DNA of 64,000 nt from assembly GCF_006439395.2 (NCBI RefSeq), contig NZ_CP083950.1, forward strand, positions 5,383,001 to 5,447,000. The letters run 5' to 3'. Origin of the DNA: Mesorhizobium sp. B4-1-4. Lineage in GTDB: Bacteria > Pseudomonadota > Alphaproteobacteria > Rhizobiales > Rhizobiaceae. Numbering within the stretch: the first letter of the stretch is position 1; each line of letters starts with the position of its first letter. The notes beneath the pieces were generated by a model that saw only the letters and a list, made by a program, of their open reading frames with translations, was not told where the DNA came from and made no database searches. The position numbers and the translations under genes were made by a program. Shown here piece by piece: positions 60,842 to 64,000 of the stretch.

Positions 60842-61942
60842 TTACGCCTCGATTTCCAACGCCGACAGCGGCCTGGAGCAACAGGCCAGGATGAAGCCGT
60901 CATCGATCTCGTGATCGAGGATGCCGCCGTTGTGGCTCATTTCGACATCGCCGAAGACCTTCTTGACCTTGCAGGTTCCACACAGGCCGAATTCGCAGGC
61001 CGCGGGTATCCGCACGCCCGAGGCGCGCGCCGTCTGCAGCACGGTCTGGCCGGCGACACATTCGGCATCGACCTCCGAAAGCGCGAAGCGGATCGCTGTC
61101 GCGGCTTCGGCGGGGACAGGGGCGCCGTCCTGTGCGGGCGCTGCGAACGGCGCCGGGATTTCCTCCACCACCGGCGCGGCGAAGCTCTCCTGGTGGTATT
61201 TCGTCATGTCGAAGCCGGCGGCTTCCAGCATGCCGCGTACGGCCCGCATGAAAGGATCCGGACCGCAGCAGAAGATCTCGCGTTCGCGAAAATCGGGCGC
61301 CAGCAGCGGCAGCCTTATGGCGTCGATGCGGCCCATATGGCCGTACCAGCCCTCACGGCTTGAGCGCTCCTCGATCATGAAACCGAGCGACAGGCCGGGC
61401 ATATGGCCGCCGAGCAGTTCGAGTTCCTTGCGGAAGATGATCTCTTCGGGGCGCCGCGCGCAGTTGACGAAGCCGACATCGGTCCATGGCGCGCAGTCGT
61501 TCAGCCACCGCAGCATCGACATCATCGGCGTCACGCCCGAGCCGGCCGAGATGAACAGATATTTTGCCGCCGGATGGCTGTGCAGCGAGAAGTCGCCGGC
61601 CGGCCCGTAGGCCTTGACGTGTGAGCCAGGCACCAGATGATCGAACATCCAGCGCGTACCAATGCTGCCGGCCTGTGCCTTCACCGTCACCGCGATCGAG
61701 AACGGCCTCGATGGCGACGATGACAACGTATAGGTGCGCATCAGCGGCCCGTCATCTGTCGGCAGTTCCAGCGTCACGAACTGGCCCGGCTTGTAGCGGA
61801 ACCAGGTCTGGTTGTCGGAGCGGAAGGTGAAGGTCTTGACGTCAGGAGATTCGTCGCTGACGCCAATCACTTCCAGCACCTGGAGCCGGTCGTTCCAGGG
61901 CGCCATCTGGTCGAGATGGCGGTAAAGGCCAAGATCAGTCAT
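60842..61942 (-). CDS. gbcB: Glycine betaine monooxygenase reductase subunit (GbcB-like)
   Basis: 366 residues. The FAD domain has R-T-Y-T-L-S-S-S-P near residue 70, the NAD domain I-S-A-G-S-G-V-T-P-M-M near 130 and C-C-G-P-D-P-F near 225. A C-terminal plant-type [2Fe-2S] domain has C-E-F-G-L-C-G-T-C-K near 317 and a fourth Cys near the end. The order (reductase then ferredoxin) and length match GbcB of Pseudomonas. It passes electrons from NADH to the Rieske oxygenase encoded 20 bases upstream. The ATG at 61942 is favoured over one three codons earlier because AAAGGA then sits 8 bases away. Confidence 0.9.
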   Translation of the reverse strand: MTDLGLYRHLDQMAPWNDRLQVLEVIGVSDESPDVKTFTFRSDNQTWFRYKPGQFVTLELPTDDGPLMRTYTLSSSPSRPFSIAVTVKAQAGSIGTRWMFDHLVPGSHVKAYGPAGDFSLHSHPAAKYLFISAGSGVTPMMSMLRWLNDCAPWTDVGFVNCARRPEEIIFRKELELLGGHMPGLSLGFMIEERSSREGWYGHMGRIDAIRLPLLAPDFREREIFCCGPDPFMRAVRGMLEAAGFDMTKYHQESFAAPVVEEIPAPFAAPAQDGAPVPAEAATAIRFALSEVDAECVAGQTVLQTARASGVRIPAACEFGLCGTCKVKKVFGDVEMSHNGGILDHEIDDGFILACCSRPLSALEIEA

Positions 61943-61962
61943 CGCGTTCATCCTTTGGCCTC

Positions 61963-63210
61963 TCAGGCGACACTGCGGAGCGCTGGTCGACCATCCTCGG
62001 CGAGGCGCGGACCAATGAAGCGCGCATACCAGTCGACGAACTGGATCACGCCACCCTCATGCAGCTCCGAATACGGGCCTGGTTCGTAGGCCGGCGACAG
62101 GATGCCGAAGGCGTTTTCCTCGACGATACGGCGATCCTGATCGTTGGTCTCGGTCCACACATGGGTGAGTTCGGCGAGATCGTAATCGACGCTCTCGACC
62201 GCATCCTTGTGCACCAGCCATTTCGTCGTCACGGCCGTTTCCGTGGCACTGATCGGCAGCACGCGGAAGGTGACGGCGTGATCGATCAGGATGTGGTTCC
62301 AGGTGGTTGGATAGTGGTAGTGCATCAGGGTGCCGATGCGGTCGGCCGAGACGCTGTCGGAGAGGTTCTTCTTCACCGCCCGCTTGCCGCTCATCGTGTA
62401 GCTGACCGCGTCGCGCAGCAGCGGCGCGCGGGTGGCGCGATATTGCCCGGCCGGATCGATGCGGAATTTGCTCGGCAGGCCAACGGCCTCGCATTTCGCC
62501 CAGTGCGCGATCATCTCAGGATCGCTGTCGGCGCCCTGTACACCGGTCACGGTCGGCGCTTCCGGGAAGGTCTTGCAAAGCTCCGGATGGCTGCCGGCGC
62601 AATGGTAGCACTCGCGGTTGTTTTCCCAGACCAGCTTCCAGTTGCCCTTCTCGATGATGGTGCTCTGGAAAGCGATCTTTGCTTCGCTCAGCCGGTGCGG
62701 CTTGAGATAGGGTTCGATCATCGCCCGCATCGGTGCGAAGTCGGCGGGCTCCTTGGCCAGGCAGATGAAGATGTAGCCGGCAACGCTCTCACGGGCGACC
62801 GGCTTCAGGCCGAATTGGCTTTTGTCGAAACCGTCGGCCATCTGGCGGGCGAACAGCAGGCGGCCGTCGAGCTCGTAGGTCCACTGGTGATAAGGGCAGA
62901 CCAGTTTGGCCGCCAAGCCCTTATCAGTGTTGCAGACGCGGCTGCCGCGATGGCGGCAGGAGTTGTGGAAGGCATTGATCTTGCCCTGCTGGTCGCGCAC
63001 CAGCACGACCGGATAGTCGCCGATCTGCACGGTGATGAAGCTTCCCGGCTTCGGCAATTCGCAATCATGGCCGATGAACAGCCAATCGCGATACCAGATC
63101 AGCTCCATGTCGAGCTTGAAGCAGTCCGGGTCGGTGTAGAAGGGCTGTTCCAGCGAAAAGCCCTCTCTGCGGCCGTTCAAGAGCCTCAGCATATCGTTGC
63201 GCACATCCAT
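61963..63210 (-). CDS. gbcA: Glycine betaine monooxygenase Rieske oxygenase subunit (GbcA-like)
   Basis: 415 residues. The Rieske centre is C-R-H-R-G-S-R-V-C...C-P-Y-H-Q-W near residues 85-110. The mononuclear iron site includes E-N-N-R-E-C-Y-H-C-A-G-S-H near 200. T-K-W-L-V-H-K-D-A-V-E near 330 and T-N-D-Q-D-R-R near 350 resemble Pseudomonas GbcA. It demethylates glycine betaine to dimethylglycine, releasing formaldehyde. Stachydrine demethylase and carnitine oxygenase are close relatives, so the substrate is probable, not proven. The ATG at 63210 is preceded by AGGACAGG. Confidence 0.88.
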   Translation of the reverse strand: MDVRNDMLRLLNGRREGFSLEQPFYTDPDCFKLDMELIWYRDWLFIGHDCELPKPGSFITVQIGDYPVVLVRDQQGKINAFHNSCRHRGSRVCNTDKGLAAKLVCPYHQWTYELDGRLLFARQMADGFDKSQFGLKPVARESVAGYIFICLAKEPADFAPMRAMIEPYLKPHRLSEAKIAFQSTIIEKGNWKLVWENNRECYHCAGSHPELCKTFPEAPTVTGVQGADSDPEMIAHWAKCEAVGLPSKFRIDPAGQYRATRAPLLRDAVSYTMSGKRAVKKNLSDSVSADRIGTLMHYHYPTTWNHILIDHAVTFRVLPISATETAVTTKWLVHKDAVESVDYDLAELTHVWTETNDQDRRIVEENAFGILSPAYEPGPYSELHEGGVIQFVDWYARFIGPRLAEDGRPALRSVA

Positions 63211-64000
63211 GTCCTGTCCTCGCATTCATCGCATCGGCCCGTCCAAACGGACGCGCGTCGCTCTAATGACTGAACCGGAGGGGATGAGAGGAAGGACAAG
63301 GCTGCATGCCGGCAAGCGCCGGGCATGCGGCATCCGCCTCTTGACCGCCCACCGCGATCAGTCGAGTTCTACGATCTCTGGCTGGTTTCCGGGCTCTGGA
63401 GTGTCCTTGCGGACGGTCGCGACACCTTCCCAGGCTTTCGCCCAGTGGTCTCCCGTTGCGACTTGAACTCCACCACCGTTGCGGGGGCAGCGCCGGACTT
63501 TGACCGGCTTCCCAATTCTCCGCCCCGTCGTCACGAAGCGGCACCTGAGATGACCTGATCTAATCACGACAGCGCTTGCGACATCGGCATGAAAGCGACA
63601 TCGCATCCATGTGGCGCGACACCCATGCGCAACGATCAGGTCACGAACAGCGACAGCGAAAATCATCGCGGTGACGGCCGCGCCGGGCGTCGGAATCGGC
63701 CCGGAGTGGAAGCAAAAAGGGTTAGTGGTTTCGAAAAGTGACTATTAGCAGATTCTAAAATCGAACCGAACGGTTCGTTTCTGTTGACGGTGCGTGCAGG
63801 ACGGTGTGAACGCCGAGCCTCCGATACAGTCGGTGATGACGACGCCGACTTTAATTAACGCTTTGATATTCCAACGGAAAAATCGCACGTGGAAGATCTT
63901 GGTACAATTTCAAGTAGTGGATTCATGGTCCACGTTGAACATCTTCGTGATTGGAAACGGCTAGCTGGCTCTCCCACATCGGGGTCGTCCGAACGACGCG
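63211..64000. other. Intergenic region to window end, 790 bases
   Basis: No gene could be supported. It should contain the gbcAB promoter near 63211-63400 and a palindrome at 63762-63777. A frame open from a GTG at 63893 to the window end could be the start of a gene, but it has no ribosome site or recognisable motif. Confidence 0.5.
63762..63777. promoter_or_regulatory. Palindrome CGAACCG-AA-CGGTTCG, TetR-type operator candidate
   Basis: Perfect 7-base inverted repeat with a 2-base centre, extended by A/T-rich flanks (AAAAT...TTTC). Followed seven bases later by TTGACG. Form and AT setting suit a TetR-family operator. Which gene it serves is not visible in the window. Confidence 0.4.

Noticed and set aside
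63358..63666. 102-codon minus-strand frame upstream of gbcA
   Set aside because: No ribosome site, unusual composition and no family features; probably the gbcAB upstream region.
63893..64000. Frame from a GTG open to the window end
   Set aside because: Too short to judge; no ribosome site or motif. Mentioned only as a possible partial gene.

Overview
The window reads as chromosomal DNA of a high-GC alphaproteobacterium of the order Rhizobiales, most likely a Mesorhizobium. This rests on four things: the gene order pckA / chvI-chvG-hprK-EIIA-HPr-ahcY-divL, a TsaE-AmgK fusion, a DUF2852 gene, and several rhizobial families of short palindromic intergenic repeats. The species call is inference; no search was run. 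No tRNA, rRNA, CRISPR array or prophage was recognised.

Layout. 1-5.5 kb: the 3' end of a TTC38-like TPR gene, the xylose genes xylB and xylA with an opposite-strand NTF2-like gene between them, a 67-codon small gene and an LHPP-like HAD phosphatase. 5.6-14.6 kb: a carnitine / gamma-butyrobetaine catabolic cluster. It has a divergent GlxA/CdhR-type regulator, a BKACE 3-dehydrocarnitine cleavage enzyme, an HD-domain protein, a carnitine dehydrogenase, an acyl-CoA dehydrogenase, an NDP-forming CoA ligase, a CaiD-type hydratase and an HSL-type esterase. 14.7-25.9 kb (minus strand): an FAD dehydrogenase, a Gfo/Idh/MocA oxidoreductase, cytochrome b561 with YceI, a nucleotidyltransferase, pheT-pheS, rplT-rpmI, a methyltransferase-like membrane protein, and infC with an apparent AUU start. 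26-31.8 kb (mostly plus strand): an ABHD10-like hydrolase, a BenE transporter, DUF2852, a YgjP-like metallopeptidase, a complete IS481-type element and a macro-domain gene. 31.9-37.3 kb: trpF-trpB-trpA-accD-folC. 37.3-55.6 kb (minus strand): a frameshifted VapB-like antitoxin, a cupin, and an apparent operon divL-tsaE/amgK-murU-addB-addA-trxA; upstream of that lie ahcY, the HPr/EIIA/HprK phosphorelay and chvG-chvI. 55.9-58.8 kb: pckA, arfB, alkB. 58.8-63.2 kb (minus strand): a GT-C-like membrane protein and gbcB-gbcA, the glycine betaine monooxygenase. The last 0.8 kb has no gene I can support.

How the parts connect. The carnitine cluster should deliver glycine betaine, and gbcAB about 47 kb away would remove its first methyl group, so this stretch may cover quaternary-amine catabolism from gamma-butyrobetaine to dimethylglycine. 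The chvIG / PTS / pckA block is the usual rhizobial junction between envelope or acid sensing and carbon control. Observations most worth a second look: a hairpin plus 10-codon ORF between trpB and trpA that could gate trpA translation; an IS whose transposase takes its stop codon from the target duplication; the HD-domain protein in a carnitine operon; the cysteine-free AccD; DivL with tyrosine in place of the H-box histidine; and the decayed antitoxin that still has its putative operator.
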